Below are positions 8,876-17,714 of a stretch of DNA of 64,000 bases, one piece after another. The stretch is taken from contig JAKVCP010000003.1 of NCBI GenBank assembly GCA_022448925.1, forward strand, positions 1-64,000, in the 5' to 3' direction. The position numbers and the translations under genes are program-made. Below the pieces are notes generated by a model that did no database searches, was not told where the DNA came from, and saw nothing but the letters and a program-made list of their open reading frames with translations. The DNA is from Paracoccaceae bacterium. GTDB taxonomy: Bacteria > Pseudomonadota > Alphaproteobacteria > Rhodobacterales > Rhodobacteraceae. The first letter of the stretch is position 1. Each line of letters begins with the position of its first letter.

Positions 8876-8950
8876 GTTAGACGCACTCACCCTGTGAAAA
8901 GTGGCTGCCGGATCTTTTCGAACGGAGCCGTCCAGAGTTTGCGATAAACA

Positions 8951-8985
8951 GAGGCCCGAGAGGAAACACTCTCGGGCCTCTTGTT
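8951..8985 (+). terminator. Rho-independent terminator after the ABC operon
   Basis: A 12-bp perfect stem, GAGGCCCGAGAG paired with CTCTCGGGCCTC, with a six-base loop is followed by TTGTTGTG. It lies 75 bp past the binding-protein stop. Confidence 0.85.
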
Positions 8986-9057
8986 GTGTGAATTGTCAGC
9001 TATGTGGACAAAGCACGGTGCGCTGAGATCTGTCCAATCGCCTTTTATATAAACATT

Positions 9058-9084
9058 GGTCACAAATTTGGGGTCCCGATCGTC
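9058..9084 (+). promoter_or_regulatory. Candidate ECF41 sigma-factor promoter
   Basis: GGTCACA (9058-9064), a 16-bp spacer and CGTC (9081-9084) match the ECF41-type promoter form TGTCACA-N16-CGTC as I recall it, with one mismatch in the -35 element. It sits about 30 bp before the first gene of an operon that ends with an ECF41 sigma factor, so autoregulation is likely. Confidence 0.7.
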
Positions 9085-9115
9085 TTGTCTCTGAAATTGC
9101 AAATTTGGAGACATC

Positions 9116-9523
9116 ATGCGACGACACATTTTGATCGGGGTCGGAGGCCTCTCAGTTCTGACTGCTGCCTATATGGGGTCAGCCACGCAGCACTGGTACC
9201 AGACGATACCGGGGGTAGCGCATACGGGGCCAATGAATTTTCATTTTGCCAAAGATGTCGCGCTTGCCTACCTGTCAAGCGGTGCGGCACTGATCTGGGC
9301 TGGTGTCAGGCAGGATAGATTGATCGGAATATGCGGCGCATCTTGGCTTGTCCTGCATGCTCTGTTTCATATTTTGATCTGGTTTCAGCGTGGCATGCCG
9401 GCCGACATGATTGCCCTCACCAACCTAATTGGAATTCAAACGCCCGCCTTTGCGGGCGTCATTTCGGTATTCGGCCTCAAGTCAGAAGGAACGAAATCTT
9501 GCTCCGCGCGCTTCAAAAAATAG
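9116..9523 (+). CDS. Four-helix membrane protein of the ECF41 operon
   Basis: This 135-residue protein has about four hydrophobic segments (roughly residues 5-22, 45-63, 70-90 and 100-120) and several His residues near membrane borders, such as HALFHI. GGAG lies just before the ATG and the ECF41-type promoter precedes it. The next gene starts inside its 3' end, so the three genes are probably one transcript. I recognise no named family. It could be a sensor or a target of the sigma factor; nothing in the sequence decides this. Confidence 0.75.
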   Translation: MRRHILIGVGGLSVLTAAYMGSATQHWYQTIPGVAHTGPMNFHFAKDVALAYLSSGAALIWAGVRQDRLIGICGASWLVLHALFHILIWFQRGMPADMIALTNLIGIQTPAFAGVISVFGLKSEGTKSCSARFKK

Positions 9524-10041
9524 GTTTTCAGCGGTTCGCATCGCGATACAACTACGATACGACCTACATGAGCTACACAGCCGATACTTCTGCATGGGCA
9601 GGGCTAGGGCTGGCGATCCTGCCGCTTTACAGTCAGTTTCGTGGCCCCAAAGCGGCCCAAGACGTTTGGGCTGGCGCCATGCTTGGATCAACGCTGGATG
9701 GTGACTGTGGACCATGTGTGCAATTGATCGTCGACATGGCAGTCGAGGCAGGGGCTTCGGTGGACCAGCTTATGCTTTGCCTTCAGGGTCATACCACGTC
9801 GGCGGGTGACATCGGCCTGGGTTTTCAGTTTTCTCAGGCGGCTATTGCGGACGCTCCGGAACTTGAAGATTTGCGGAGCGAAATCGAAACCCGTTTTGGC
9901 GCGCAAGCGGTTACCGCAGCCTCTTTTGCGGCATCAAGCGGACGCATATATCCAGTCTTGAAACGAGGCCTTGGCTTTGGCCAAATTTGTAGCCTTGTGA
10001 ATATTGAAAGCACGTCTGTCGTGGTACGGCATCCAACATGA
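9499..10041 (+). CDS. Carboxymuconolactone-decarboxylase/AhpD-like protein
   Basis: This 180-residue protein has a CGPC motif inside DGDCGPCVQLIVDMAVEAG, the redox CxxC signature of the carboxymuconolactone decarboxylase/AhpD superfamily. I propose a TTG start at 9499, eight bases after AGAAGGA, so it overlaps the upstream gene by 25 bp. It is coupled to the sigma factor by an ATGA overlap. ECF41 sigma factors are known to be linked to COE genes (carboxymuconolactone decarboxylase, oxidoreductase or epimerase), and this is the COE partner here. A peroxide-reducing or thiol role is plausible but unproven. Confidence 0.75.
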   Translation: MLRALQKIGFQRFASRYNYDTTYMSYTADTSAWAGLGLAILPLYSQFRGPKAAQDVWAGAMLGSTLDGDCGPCVQLIVDMAVEAGASVDQLMLCLQGHTTSAGDIGLGFQFSQAAIADAPELEDLRSEIETRFGAQAVTAASFAASSGRIYPVLKRGLGFGQICSLVNIESTSVVVRHPT

Positions 10042-10913
10042 ACATGGTCGCAGACATATTTGAAGCAGAGCGCCCCAAGCTTGTATCCTTGTGCTACCGA
10101 ATGCTTGGTGAACGTGCTGGGGCAGAAGATGCAGTACAAGACACATGGTTGAAATGGTCAGCGGCCGACGTAACACAGATTGACAACCCGGCGGCCTGGC
10201 TGCGCCGGGTTGCCACAAACGTTGCTATTGACACTTTGCGTACCGCACATCGAAAACGCGAGGTCTATGTCGGCCCCTGGCTTCCTGAACCTCTTATTCC
10301 GAGCGAAGCTGAACAGCCTATGTCTCAGTTCGAACTGGCCCAAGAGTGCGAGCTGGCGTTGCTATGGGCCATGGAGAGGCTCACTGAACGTGAGCGCGCT
10401 GCATTCATTCTGCGCGAAGCATTCGACGCCAGCTATTCGGATATTGCTGGCACTCTTGGGGCGACCGAAGCCGCCTGTCGTCAACTTGTAAGCCGTTCGC
10501 AAAAGAAGTTGCAGGAGTCCGGTCCTCGTTTCGACGCCACTCCGGAAGAAGTGGCAGATTTGAGCCAGCGCTTTTTCATGGCGATTATGGCCGAAGATTT
10601 CGATGCGGCTTTGTCACTGCTGACGCCGAGGTCCGTTGCGCTGTCTGACGGTGGCGCACAAAGACGTGCTGCGCGGCGCCCATTGATAGGTGGCAGCGAA
10701 ATTCTACAGGTATTCCGGAGTTTGTACGAAAAAACGCGTCATGAACCCGGTTGGACAACCCAGATTGCGTTGGTGAATAACAAACCTGCCTTCCTGCGTT
10801 ATCAATTCGGACAGTTGGACTCTGTCACGACGCTTGCGCCAGATGAGACCGGAAAAATTGCTTGGCTCTATATCATGCGAAACCCAGATAAACTTGGGAT
10901 AATCGAACAGTAG
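10038..10913 (+). CDS. ECF41 family RNA polymerase sigma factor
   Basis: This 291-residue ECF sigma factor has region 2 (DAVQDTWLKW), region 4 (about residues 110-165, LTERERAAFILREAF and a helix-turn-helix) and a fused C-terminal SnoaL-like domain. Three ECF41 hallmarks are visible: YVGPWLPEP in the linker, SDGGAQR near residue 200 (usual form DGGGK), and NPDKL near the C-terminus. In this group the fused domain replaces a separate anti-sigma factor and sets activity. It overlaps the CGPC protein gene by four bases. The signal it responds to is unknown. Confidence 0.92.
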   Translation: MNMVADIFEAERPKLVSLCYRMLGERAGAEDAVQDTWLKWSAADVTQIDNPAAWLRRVATNVAIDTLRTAHRKREVYVGPWLPEPLIPSEAEQPMSQFELAQECELALLWAMERLTERERAAFILREAFDASYSDIAGTLGATEAACRQLVSRSQKKLQESGPRFDATPEEVADLSQRFFMAIMAEDFDAALSLLTPRSVALSDGGAQRRAARRPLIGGSEILQVFRSLYEKTRHEPGWTTQIALVNNKPAFLRYQFGQLDSVTTLAPDETGKIAWLYIMRNPDKLGIIEQ

Positions 10914-12000
10914 AGGCGTCGACCCGGACTGAAGGTTTGATAGCTGATTAAATTCGGCGTTGTCCTTGTTCGAATTTCTCCCACAGAGGGGTCTTGGAAC
11001 AGTCGCAGGGAGTACACCATGCGCCTGCGACCAGTCGCTGGCGTTGGCCTTCTACAAAGGGCCATCGCGTCTCTCTCCAAAGATGAAGCGTTGCATGGGC
11101 CATCGGCCTCGCGCATCGCGATCAACATCCCATCTTTGTTTTCTGCAGGGTGTTGATCGTCCCCCGGAGTGGTTTGAATGAGCGGATCGGGGACCCGTTC
11201 AGCCACCATGCGCAAGACGATTGGTGTAAAAAAAGCCGGTGGATGAAGCATAGAAAGACAGCGAAAAAGACCACGGCCAGCAAAATCCAGGGCGACCTTA
11301 TCCATATCAGTGAGACCATCTAAAAGCCGCGTTGCCTGCTTGGGCTGAATTTTAGGTGTGCAGGTGCAGACCGGGACCACGCGGAAGACGCCCGTTGATA
11401 GCAGCACCCGTCTTTAGGCCTTGAAAATGCACTGGATTGGGAAAGTGTTGTAGAAGCTGATGGCGTTTGGGTGAGAGACGCCACCTATCCTGGCGCGAAT
11501 GACGCTCTGGGTTTTCATTGATCCGTTCGCTTGGTGTGGCCTACGTATTTGCGTGAACACAAGCGGGAACACTTAACAAGCGCAAGGGTCAATTGCCAGG
11601 AAATTGAAATCGCCGATCGCGTCGTTCAGCATTTGACACGGGATATGGTCAGGTGTCCGAAAGACAGTACCTGCGCAACCGTCGCGCGACGTCTGTGAGG
11701 ACATCCAGCGATGCTGAAATTCAAACACGCGTACTTTGCGCTGCTGTCTGGGGTTGGCACCAAAGAAAGATAGGGCAAACAGAAACCGACGGATGCCTTT
11801 GAAACCAGTTGTTTTTCAGGTGCTGTCGATCGCGTTTTGAGTTGCCAGGTCAACATCAATCTCTTGCTGAGCACAATCTCAACAGTGACCGATTCTTGCG
11901 TCACCGATCCTGGGTTGTGTTACATACCTTTTGCACATCTGTCACAAAAACGTAGTCGTAGAAGCCTAAAGCGTGCGTCGTCCAACCACGAGGTGACCGC
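10914..12000. other. Gap of about 1.1 kb without a supported gene
   Basis: Frames on both strands exist (for example 10868-11407 on the minus strand), but none has a family signature, and the longest runs back through the sigma-factor gene. The sequence looks like decayed coding DNA. The last 90 bp hold the phnC promoter region with a Pho-box-like repeat. Confidence 0.45.
11918..11946 (+). promoter_or_regulatory. Weak Pho-box-like repeat upstream of phnC
   Basis: TGTTACA (11918-11924) and TGTCACA (11940-11946) lie exactly 22 bp apart, two 11-bp Pho-box periods, and end 54 bp before phnC. The middle period is poorly conserved. PhoB control fits the phosphonate genes but rests on this pattern alone. 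Confidence 0.35.
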
Positions 12001-12810
12001 GTGCTGCGCATTGAAAACCTAACCAAAAGATTTGGTGAAAATACAGCTGTTGATGCTGCAAATCTGAAAGTCGACAGACCCATGATGATTGGCATCATTG
12101 GTCGGTCCGGTGCTGGCAAGTCCACATTGCTGCGCATGCTGAACCGACTGACGGACGTCACAGAGGGCAAGGTCTGGTATGGTGATCTGGATGTCACTGC
12201 GCTGCGGGGCGGTGACAAGCGCAGGTGGCAATCTGACTGCGCGATGATCTTTCAGCAGTTCAACCTTGTGCCCCGACTGGACGTTGTCAGCAACGTTTTG
12301 CACGGGACATTGAATGCGCGCTCAACGTTTGCAACGATGTTCAATTTGTTCCCAGCCGCAGATATCTACAAGGCGATCGAGATCCTTGATCGGTTGGGTA
12401 TTGCAGAGCACGCGCCGAAGCGCGCCGAGGCTTTGTCGGGCGGTCAACAACAGCGCGTTGCGATTGCCCGCGCCCTGATGCAGGATCCCAAGATCATTCT
12501 GGCGGATGAACCCATCGCCTCGCTTGATCCGATGAATGCCCAGATCGTGATGCAGGCCTTGCGCCGCATCCACGAAGAGGACGGCCGGACGGTCATCGCC
12601 AATCTGCATACCCTGGACACCGCGCGTCGCTACTGCGACCGGGTGATCGGCATGCGTGCGGGTCGTATTGTCTTTGACGGAACGGCTGATCAGCTGACGA
12701 CCGCAATGGCACGGGAAATCTATGGCGCAGATGCGCAGTTTTCCGAAAAGGCGACTTCGACCGAGATCGGGACGCTCGACAGACCTACCACACAACCAAT
12801 CACAGCCTGA
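12001..12810 (+). CDS. phnC: Phosphonate ABC transporter ATPase PhnC
   Basis: This 269-residue ATPase energises phosphonate uptake with PhnD and PhnE. It shows Walker [14 protein letters not shown], signature [15 protein letters not shown] and Walker [12 protein letters not shown], plus the PhnC-typical [20 protein letters not shown]. The start is GTG at 12001, with GAGGTGA upstream. It is the first gene of the transport half of the locus and is separated from phnD by a small hairpin. Length and context are normal for the family. Confidence 0.93.
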   Translation: MLRIENLTKRFGENTAVDAANLKVDRPMMIGIIGRSGAGKSTLLRMLNRLTDVTEGKVWYGDLDVTALRGGDKRRWQSDCAMIFQQFNLVPRLDVVSNVLHGTLNARSTFATMFNLFPAADIYKAIEILDRLGIAEHAPKRAEALSGGQQQRVAIARALMQDPKIILADEPIASLDPMNAQIVMQALRRIHEEDGRTVIANLHTLDTARRYCDRVIGMRAGRIVFDGTADQLTTAMAREIYGADAQFSEKATSTEIGTLDRPTTQPITA

Positions 12811-12820
12811 GTTTCATCAT

Positions 12821-12850
12821 CGGAGTCCCATTCTGGGCCTCCGTTAATCT
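12821..12850 (+). terminator. Hairpin between phnC and phnD
   Basis: CGGAGTCCCA and TGGGCCTCCG pair with one mismatch around a three-base loop, followed by TTAATCTTT. It may partly terminate or stabilise transcript between the ATPase and the binding protein. Confidence 0.5.
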
Positions 12851-12867
12851 TTATGGAGACATCAACG

Positions 12868-13779
12868 ATGAAAAACCTGACCGCCGCGATCCTGGCAACA
12901 ACGGCCCTGGCCTCGGCTGCATTTGCCGATGGTCACGCTATTTCCGAGTTCCGCATCGGCCTGCTGGGCGGTGAGAATGCCCAGGATCGCCTGAACAACA
13001 ATGAGTGCCTGCGGGCTTACACCGAAGACGCCCTTGGAGTGCAAACCAAGCTGTTCGCTCCGGCTGATTATGCCGGTGTGATCGAAGGTCTTGTTGGCGG
13101 GACCCTTGATATGGCGTGGCTGGGTGCGTCGTCCTATGCTGCGACCTACTTGCGCAACCCTGACGCCGTTGAGCCGGTATTGGTCAAAATCAATCTCGAT
13201 GGGTCTTATGGCTATCATTCGATCGGGTTTGCCCGCAAAGACAGCGGAATTGCTTCGCTGGATGACATGGCCGGCAAGGTCTTTGGCTTTGGCGATCCGA
13301 ACTCGACCTCCGGCTACCTGATCCCGTCGATCGAGATCCCCCAGTACAAAGACGGCATCACCATGGAAGCAGGTGACTACTTTGGCGATGTGAAATTCAC
13401 CGGCGGCCACGAACAGACCATCGTTGCCGTGAACGCGGGCGACATCGACGGCGGCGTAACCTGGGCCGACGGCCAGGGCGACTGGGAAGACGGCTACAAC
13501 TCGGGCGCACTGCGTCGTGCGGTTGACGCGGGTCTTGTGGACATGAACGATCTTGTTCAGATCTGGAAATCGGCGCCGATCCCGGAAGGCCCGGTGGTCC
13601 TGCGCAAGTCGCTGCCTGATGACGTCAAAGCGAAGATGGTCGCACTGGTCGACACCCTGTACGAAAACGACGCTGACTGCGCCTACGGCGTTGCGGCTGG
13701 CGATTCGCTGGGTTTTGATCCGATCACGCATGATGCCTACGTGTCGATCATCGAAGCACGTAAAGCGAAGTCGAACTGA
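12868..13779 (+). CDS. phnD: Phosphonate-binding protein PhnD
   Basis: This 303-residue periplasmic protein captures phosphonates for PhnCE. A signal peptide (MKNLTAAILATTALASAAFA) is followed by FRIGLLGGENAQDRL, the start of the PhnD fold, and by DMAWLGASSYA and FGFGDPNSTSGYLIP, both diagnostic for the phosphate/phosphonate-binding group. I chose the ATG at 12868 because GGAG lies nine bases before it. Hairpins flank the gene on both sides, which could make it the most abundant message in the operon, as is common for binding proteins. Confidence 0.94.
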   Translation: MKNLTAAILATTALASAAFADGHAISEFRIGLLGGENAQDRLNNNECLRAYTEDALGVQTKLFAPADYAGVIEGLVGGTLDMAWLGASSYAATYLRNPDAVEPVLVKINLDGSYGYHSIGFARKDSGIASLDDMAGKVFGFGDPNSTSGYLIPSIEIPQYKDGITMEAGDYFGDVKFTGGHEQTIVAVNAGDIDGGVTWADGQGDWEDGYNSGALRRAVDAGLVDMNDLVQIWKSAPIPEGPVVLRKSLPDDVKAKMVALVDTLYENDADCAYGVAAGDSLGFDPITHDAYVSIIEARKAKSN

Positions 13780-13796
13780 GTGTGACAAATATTTTG

Positions 13797-13825
13797 GCGG
13801 GCCCCCGATCGGGGCCCGCTTTTTC
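13797..13825 (+). terminator. T-tailed hairpin between phnD and phnE
   Basis: GCGGGCCCC and GGGGCCCGC pair with one bulged C around a GATC core and are followed by TTTTTCG. This is a good intrinsic-terminator shape inside the operon, so it probably attenuates the permease genes. Confidence 0.7.
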
Positions 13826-13847
13826 GTATATACCCAAAGGCTCTCTC

Positions 13848-14726
13848 ATGTCAGATAACACCGCAGGGTCCCTTCGCATAGGTGAGGTGCAGTCGTCCTA
13901 TATGGCGCAGGCTCGTCGCCGCAGGCTGTATTCCGGCATCATGCTGGCGATATTTGTTCTGCTTATGGTTGCGGGATTCCAAACCGCCGAGGATCGCAAC
14001 GGCGGCAGTTTTCTTGGCGGTATTGACAATGTTTTCGACTACCCCGCCGAGGTGATCGCAGAGGCCGCCAGCAAGGCCAGCGAGCTGCCCGGCCATCTGG
14101 TACACTTTTTCCCCGCGCTTATTGAGACAATCAACATCGCTGCGGTATCGACTTTGATTGGGGCGCTGGGGGCCATTTTGCTGTCGCTCCTGGCAACGCG
14201 GGGAATGGCGCGCTATCCGCGGTTAATCGGTGTGTTTCGCAGAGTCCTGGACATCATGCGCGCCGTGCCCGAGATCGTGATTGCGCTGGTTTTGATCTTT
14301 ATCCTTGGTGGTGGCCCGGTGCCTGCGATGATCGCGATTGCCTTTCACACTGTGGGTGCATTGGGCAAATTGTTTTCCGAAGTGAATGAAAACGCTGATC
14401 TGAAGCCTTTGGACGGGCTGGCCTCGGTTGGGGCGAACTGGTCCCAACGCATGATCTTGGGTGTGGTTCCGCAAGTGGCACCGAATTGGCTGAGCTATGC
14501 GCTTCTGCGGTTTGAGATCAATATCCGTGCCTCCGCCATCCTCGGCTTTGTCGGGGCCGGTGGTTTGGGACACGAGCTCAAAGTCTCGATCCAATGGGGA
14601 CAGGGAAAATATGACGAGGCCGCGGCCATGTTCATCCTGCTTTTCCTGACCATTGTCTTCTTTGATCAGCTGTCGAGTTATGCGCGCGACAAGCTGGTGC
14701 ACGGATCCAACGCAGGGAGCCACTAA
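13848..14726 (+). CDS. phnE: Phosphonate ABC permease PhnE (first copy)
   Basis: This 292-residue inner-membrane permease belongs to the PhnE family. After a short cytoplasmic tail it has a membrane segment at about residues 25-43 and the permease core from about residue 80. The coupling region VNENADLKPLDGLASVGANW and the C-terminal RASAILGFVGAGGLGHEL are typical. The frame is open upstream through the terminator hairpin, so I take the ATG at 13848. A second, longer PhnE follows after three bases, and the two probably form a heterodimer. Confidence 0.92.
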   Translation: MSDNTAGSLRIGEVQSSYMAQARRRRLYSGIMLAIFVLLMVAGFQTAEDRNGGSFLGGIDNVFDYPAEVIAEAASKASELPGHLVHFFPALIETINIAAVSTLIGALGAILLSLLATRGMARYPRLIGVFRRVLDIMRAVPEIVIALVLIFILGGGPVPAMIAIAFHTVGALGKLFSEVNENADLKPLDGLASVGANWSQRMILGVVPQVAPNWLSYALLRFEINIRASAILGFVGAGGLGHELKVSIQWGQGKYDEAAAMFILLFLTIVFFDQLSSYARDKLVHGSNAGSH

Positions 14727-14729
14727 GCT

Positions 14730-16052
14730 ATGACCATGATGGACTTGAATGCTGACCTTCGGGATCAGGCAAACCGGCTGTTTCGGCGGAAACGACTGCT
14801 GGCCTTTGGGATCCCCGGACTCGTTTTGCTGTATTTTGCCTATGTTGTCTTCGCGTTCGACATTCCGGGTTTGATCCAGCGCGCCAGCGCTGACAATGCC
14901 CGCGCGCTTGTGGCTGATGTCTACAGCCACAAGGTGCATATCACGCGCGACAATCGCAGTGGCGACGTTATCGCTGCGATCGAGGGTGAGAAAAAGGGTC
15001 GTTACCCGAACGGGGAAGCCCCGGCCTGGGTCACCTTGGGTGACACCACGGTCATTGATCTGGGCAAAGGCCACGTGATCACCTATTTGCCCACCGACAA
15101 TGGTGTTACCTATGACGTGCCGGGCTATGGGGTGATGTCGTTCACGGTGTCGCGCAGCAAGGGCGTGGTACAGTCCTATCCATCCGATGAGATCCCGACA
15201 TGGATCAACGCGTCCAAAAATCGCGTCGCCATAACCACCGACGCGGGGCGTTTGACCATCACCCGCAACCGCACTGAGGTGTTTCGGTATTTCACTGGCT
15301 GGGAGTTGTTTTTCTTCACGCTTGATAGCCCGTACCACGGGCTTGGATTTGGTGAGGTCGCAAGGCACTTTTTGGGCGGCGAGGCTGGAGCGATCCTGAG
15401 CGAGTTTTGGAACAACAAGATGTGGCTTCATAAGGATGTCTATTGGGCAATAGGCGAGACCGTCATGATGGCCTTTTTGGGTACATTTGGCGCTGCCATC
15501 ATTTCATTGCCACTGGCGTTTTTGGCTGCCAAAAACTTTTCTCCCCTTGTGGCGGTGCGCTTTGGCACGCGGCGCGTCTTTGATTTCTTTCGTGGGGTTG
15601 ATGCGTTGATCTGGACAATCATCCTGACCCGCGCTTTTGGTCTTGGGCCTTTGACTGGCGCGCTGGCGATCCTGATCACCGATACCGGGACCTTTGGCAA
15701 GCTGTTCTCTGAGGCGCTGGAGAATGTCGATGAAAAGCAAGTGGAGGGAATACGCTCGACTGGCGCGAAGCCTCTGCAGCGGTATCGTATCGGCGTTGTG
15801 CCGCAGATCACACCGGTTCTGCTGAGTCAGATACTGTACTATCTTGAATCGAACACCCGGTCTGCGACAATCATCGGAGCCATCACTGGTGGCGGTATCG
15901 GATTGTTGCTGACACAAGCAATGATCACCCAGAAAGACTGGGAAGAAGTCACGTATTACATCGTGCTCATTGTGCTGATGGTCATGGTGATGGACTGGAT
16001 TTCAGGTGCGCTGCGTCGACGCTTGATCTCTGGCCATGATGGCAAAATCTAG
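14730..16052 (+). CDS. phnE: Phosphonate ABC permease PhnE (second copy, long form)
   Basis: This PhnE homologue is 440 residues long, about 150 more than the usual size. A membrane segment at about residues 25-45 is followed by about 130 residues rich in beta-strand patterns (about 50-185), which should face the periplasm, and then by the normal permease core (about 240-440) with [20 protein letters not shown] and [17 protein letters not shown]. The extra domain could contact PhnD or the ligand; this is inference. Long PhnE forms are, from memory, not rare in alphaproteobacteria. Confidence 0.9.
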   Translation: MTMMDLNADLRDQANRLFRRKRLLAFGIPGLVLLYFAYVVFAFDIPGLIQRASADNARALVADVYSHKVHITRDNRSGDVIAAIEGEKKGRYPNGEAPAWVTLGDTTVIDLGKGHVITYLPTDNGVTYDVPGYGVMSFTVSRSKGVVQSYPSDEIPTWINASKNRVAITTDAGRLTITRNRTEVFRYFTGWELFFFTLDSPYHGLGFGEVARHFLGGEAGAILSEFWNNKMWLHKDVYWAIGETVMMAFLGTFGAAIISLPLAFLAAKNFSPLVAVRFGTRRVFDFFRGVDALIWTIILTRAFGLGPLTGALAILITDTGTFGKLFSEALENVDEKQVEGIRSTGAKPLQRYRIGVVPQITPVLLSQILYYLESNTRSATIIGAITGGGIGLLLTQAMITQKDWEEVTYYIVLIVLMVMVMDWISGALRRRLISGHDGKI

Positions 16053-16073
16053 CGGCATTCGAGGGAGCCATTT

Positions 16074-16095
16074 GAGTATTTCGAGAAAGATGAAG
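16074..16095 (+). repeat. Single copy of the GAGTATTT-GAAAGATGAA motif
   Basis: GAGTATTTCGAGAAAGATGAAG matches the right arm of the inverted repeat at 5774-5796 apart from a few central bases. It lies at the phnE2-acetyltransferase junction and its 3' end runs into the G-rich ribosome binding site of the next gene. No inverted partner is nearby. Confidence 0.65.
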
Positions 16096-16104
16096 GGGGG
16101 CGAT

Positions 16105-16719
16105 GTGACACGACTTTCGAGGGAAGCGCCGATGTTGCACGAAGGATGCCTGATCAACGACAGCAGTTTTGGAGGCTTTGTCGAAATTGGTCAGGGTAGC
16201 CGGATCGCACACTCAACCATCGGGGATTATTCATATTGCGACAGATATTGTGATATTGCCAACACCGAGATTGGGAAGTTCTCCAATATTGCCAGTTTCG
16301 TTCGGATCGGGGCGACTGATCATCCTTTGGATCGTGCCAGTCTGCACCACTTTCTATATCGATCGGCGTCCTATTGGCAGGATGCGGAAGATGATGCTGA
16401 ATGGTTTGAACGACGTCGCGGTCGGCGTGGCCGTATTGGTCATGACACCTGGATTGGCCACAATGCGCAGGTGAAGCCGGGGGTGCGGGTTGGAGATGGG
16501 GCCGTTGTCGCCTCGGGCGCTGTGGTGACCAAGGAGGTGCCCGCCTATGCGATTGTGGCCGGTGTGCCGGCCAAGGTGATCCGCATGAGATTTTGTGCTG
16601 ATACGGCTGATCGGCTGCAACGGCTTGCCTGGTGGGATTGGAGCCACGATACTTTGCGGGTCGCACTTGTAGATTTTCGTGCCTTGTCGGTGGCAGAGTT
16701 TCTTGCGCGCTATGAGTGA
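16105..16719 (+). CDS. Phn-operon hexapeptide-repeat acetyltransferase
   Basis: This left-handed beta-helix acyltransferase of about 204 residues has hexapeptide repeats (for example [19 protein letters not shown], then [20 protein letters not shown] and [20 protein letters not shown]) and the [12 protein letters not shown] tail. Relatives recur in C-P lyase operons of alphaproteobacteria (chloramphenicol-acetyltransferase-like phn protein). It may acetylate an aminoalkylphosphonate. The frame is open further upstream; I favour GTG at 16105 because AGGGGGG lies just before it and homologues begin with a similar MTRLS-type sequence. An ATG at 16132 is an alternative. Confidence 0.8.
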   Translation: MTRLSREAPMLHEGCLINDSSFGGFVEIGQGSRIAHSTIGDYSYCDRYCDIANTEIGKFSNIASFVRIGATDHPLDRASLHHFLYRSASYWQDAEDDAEWFERRRGRRGRIGHDTWIGHNAQVKPGVRVGDGAVVASGAVVTKEVPAYAIVAGVPAKVIRMRFCADTADRLQRLAWWDWSHDTLRVALVDFRALSVAEFLARYE

Positions 16720-16902
16720 CTGGGCTGCGGGATCCACGTAGCAGTGCCGGCATGTTGGGGGGTATAAGACTCGCCTTGCTGAGTATGGGCGTCGCGCTGG
16801 TTCGTTTGGCGTGAGCCAACGTCAGGCAACGAAAGTCGATGTGGTCGGTCGAGGCAAAGGCGTGTGGTGACAAGAGCTGCCCACCCTATCCTTGTGCTGT
16901 CG

Positions 16903-17613
16903 TCAGGCATCATGAACCGTGAGCGTGATGCGTTCTCCACAGAACCAGGTTCGACCATATTCGATCGGTTGGCCTGCGAGGTCGATATTGATCGCAATCG
17001 TGCGCAGGATTGGCGCGCCCTCGTCGATCATCAGGTGCAAGGCCTGTGTCGGGTTTGCCGTTTTGGCGTTCAAGCGGGTTTCGGACCTGGTGAAATCGGT
17101 CACGCCACAGTCTTTAAGTGCCTGTGTAATTGAAGAATGCCGGTTCAATGCAGCGGGCAGGCTGGGCAGGCGGTCGGCTGGAAAGACGCTTCGGTACAGG
17201 GCGACGGGCTGTCCATCCAGCAGGGACAAGCCTTCGCAGACATGCACGGCTGCCCCGATGTCCAAGGCCAGTGCTTCGGCCTCTTTTGCGCTGGCCTTAC
17301 GGGTGACATTCGACAAGAGGCGCTTGCCGGGCAACCGGCCTGCAGCGGTCAGGTTGGCATGAAAGCGGGTTCGGCGCCCTATGGGATAGTCGGTTGGGGT
17401 CTGGGCCACAAACACACCCGAGCCGCGCCTCGAGTGCACAAGCCCAGCCTCGGACATGGATTGAAGCGCCCGACGCACGGTGTGGCGGTTGACACCGAAC
17501 CGGGCTGAAAGTGTTGCTTCGGTCGGTAGTTTGTCTCCGGCACCATAGTGACCTGCAGCTATTTCACTGCGCAGCACGTCAGTAATTGTTTCCCAAATCG
17601 AGCTGCCTGCCAT
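16903..17613 (-). CDS. phnF: GntR/HutC-family regulator PhnF
   Basis: This 236-residue regulator has an N-terminal winged helix (LPTEATLSARFGVNRHTVRRALQSM, about residues 28-52) and a C-terminal UTRA effector domain (about 80-230). It is divergent from phnG, the usual PhnF position, and probably represses the C-P lyase genes. Its start codon overlaps the Pho-box-like repeat at 17613-17630, so PhoB binding would also affect it. The ligand is not known. Confidence 0.9.
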   Translation of the reverse strand: MAGSSIWETITDVLRSEIAAGHYGAGDKLPTEATLSARFGVNRHTVRRALQSMSEAGLVHSRRGSGVFVAQTPTDYPIGRRTRFHANLTAAGRLPGKRLLSNVTRKASAKEAEALALDIGAAVHVCEGLSLLDGQPVALYRSVFPADRLPSLPAALNRHSSITQALKDCGVTDFTRSETRLNAKTANPTQALHLMIDEGAPILRTIAINIDLAGQPIEYGRTWFCGERITLTVHDA

Positions 17614-17700
17614 GTCACAAAACTTTCACTCGGATCTTGTTGCAAGGCTCATGGGAGCCGTATAGGTATTTGTCTAGTTGTATAGGAAAGCAGACAGGTC
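17613..17700 (+). promoter_or_regulatory. phnF-phnG control region: Pho-box-like and repeat elements
   Basis: TGTCACA-AAAC-TTTCACT (17613-17630) is a two-period Pho-box-like repeat. Further on, GTATAGG occurs twice (17660-17666 and 17680-17686), 20 bp apart, and TGTCT (17671-17675) and AGACA (17692-17696) form a spaced dyad. The latter two are candidates for PhnF sites. None is experimentally grounded here. Confidence 0.45.
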
Positions 17701-17714
17701 TTCAAGGTGCCCAT

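Noticed and set aside
10868-11407. A 179-codon minus-strand frame after the sigma-factor gene
   Set aside because: It runs antisense over the end of the sigma factor, has no domain signature and no ribosome binding site, and its composition is not coding-like.
12862-13788. A long open minus-strand frame of 308 codons opposite phnD
   Set aside because: It is the mirror of a GC-rich real gene; PhnD motifs and the ribosome binding site are on the plus strand.
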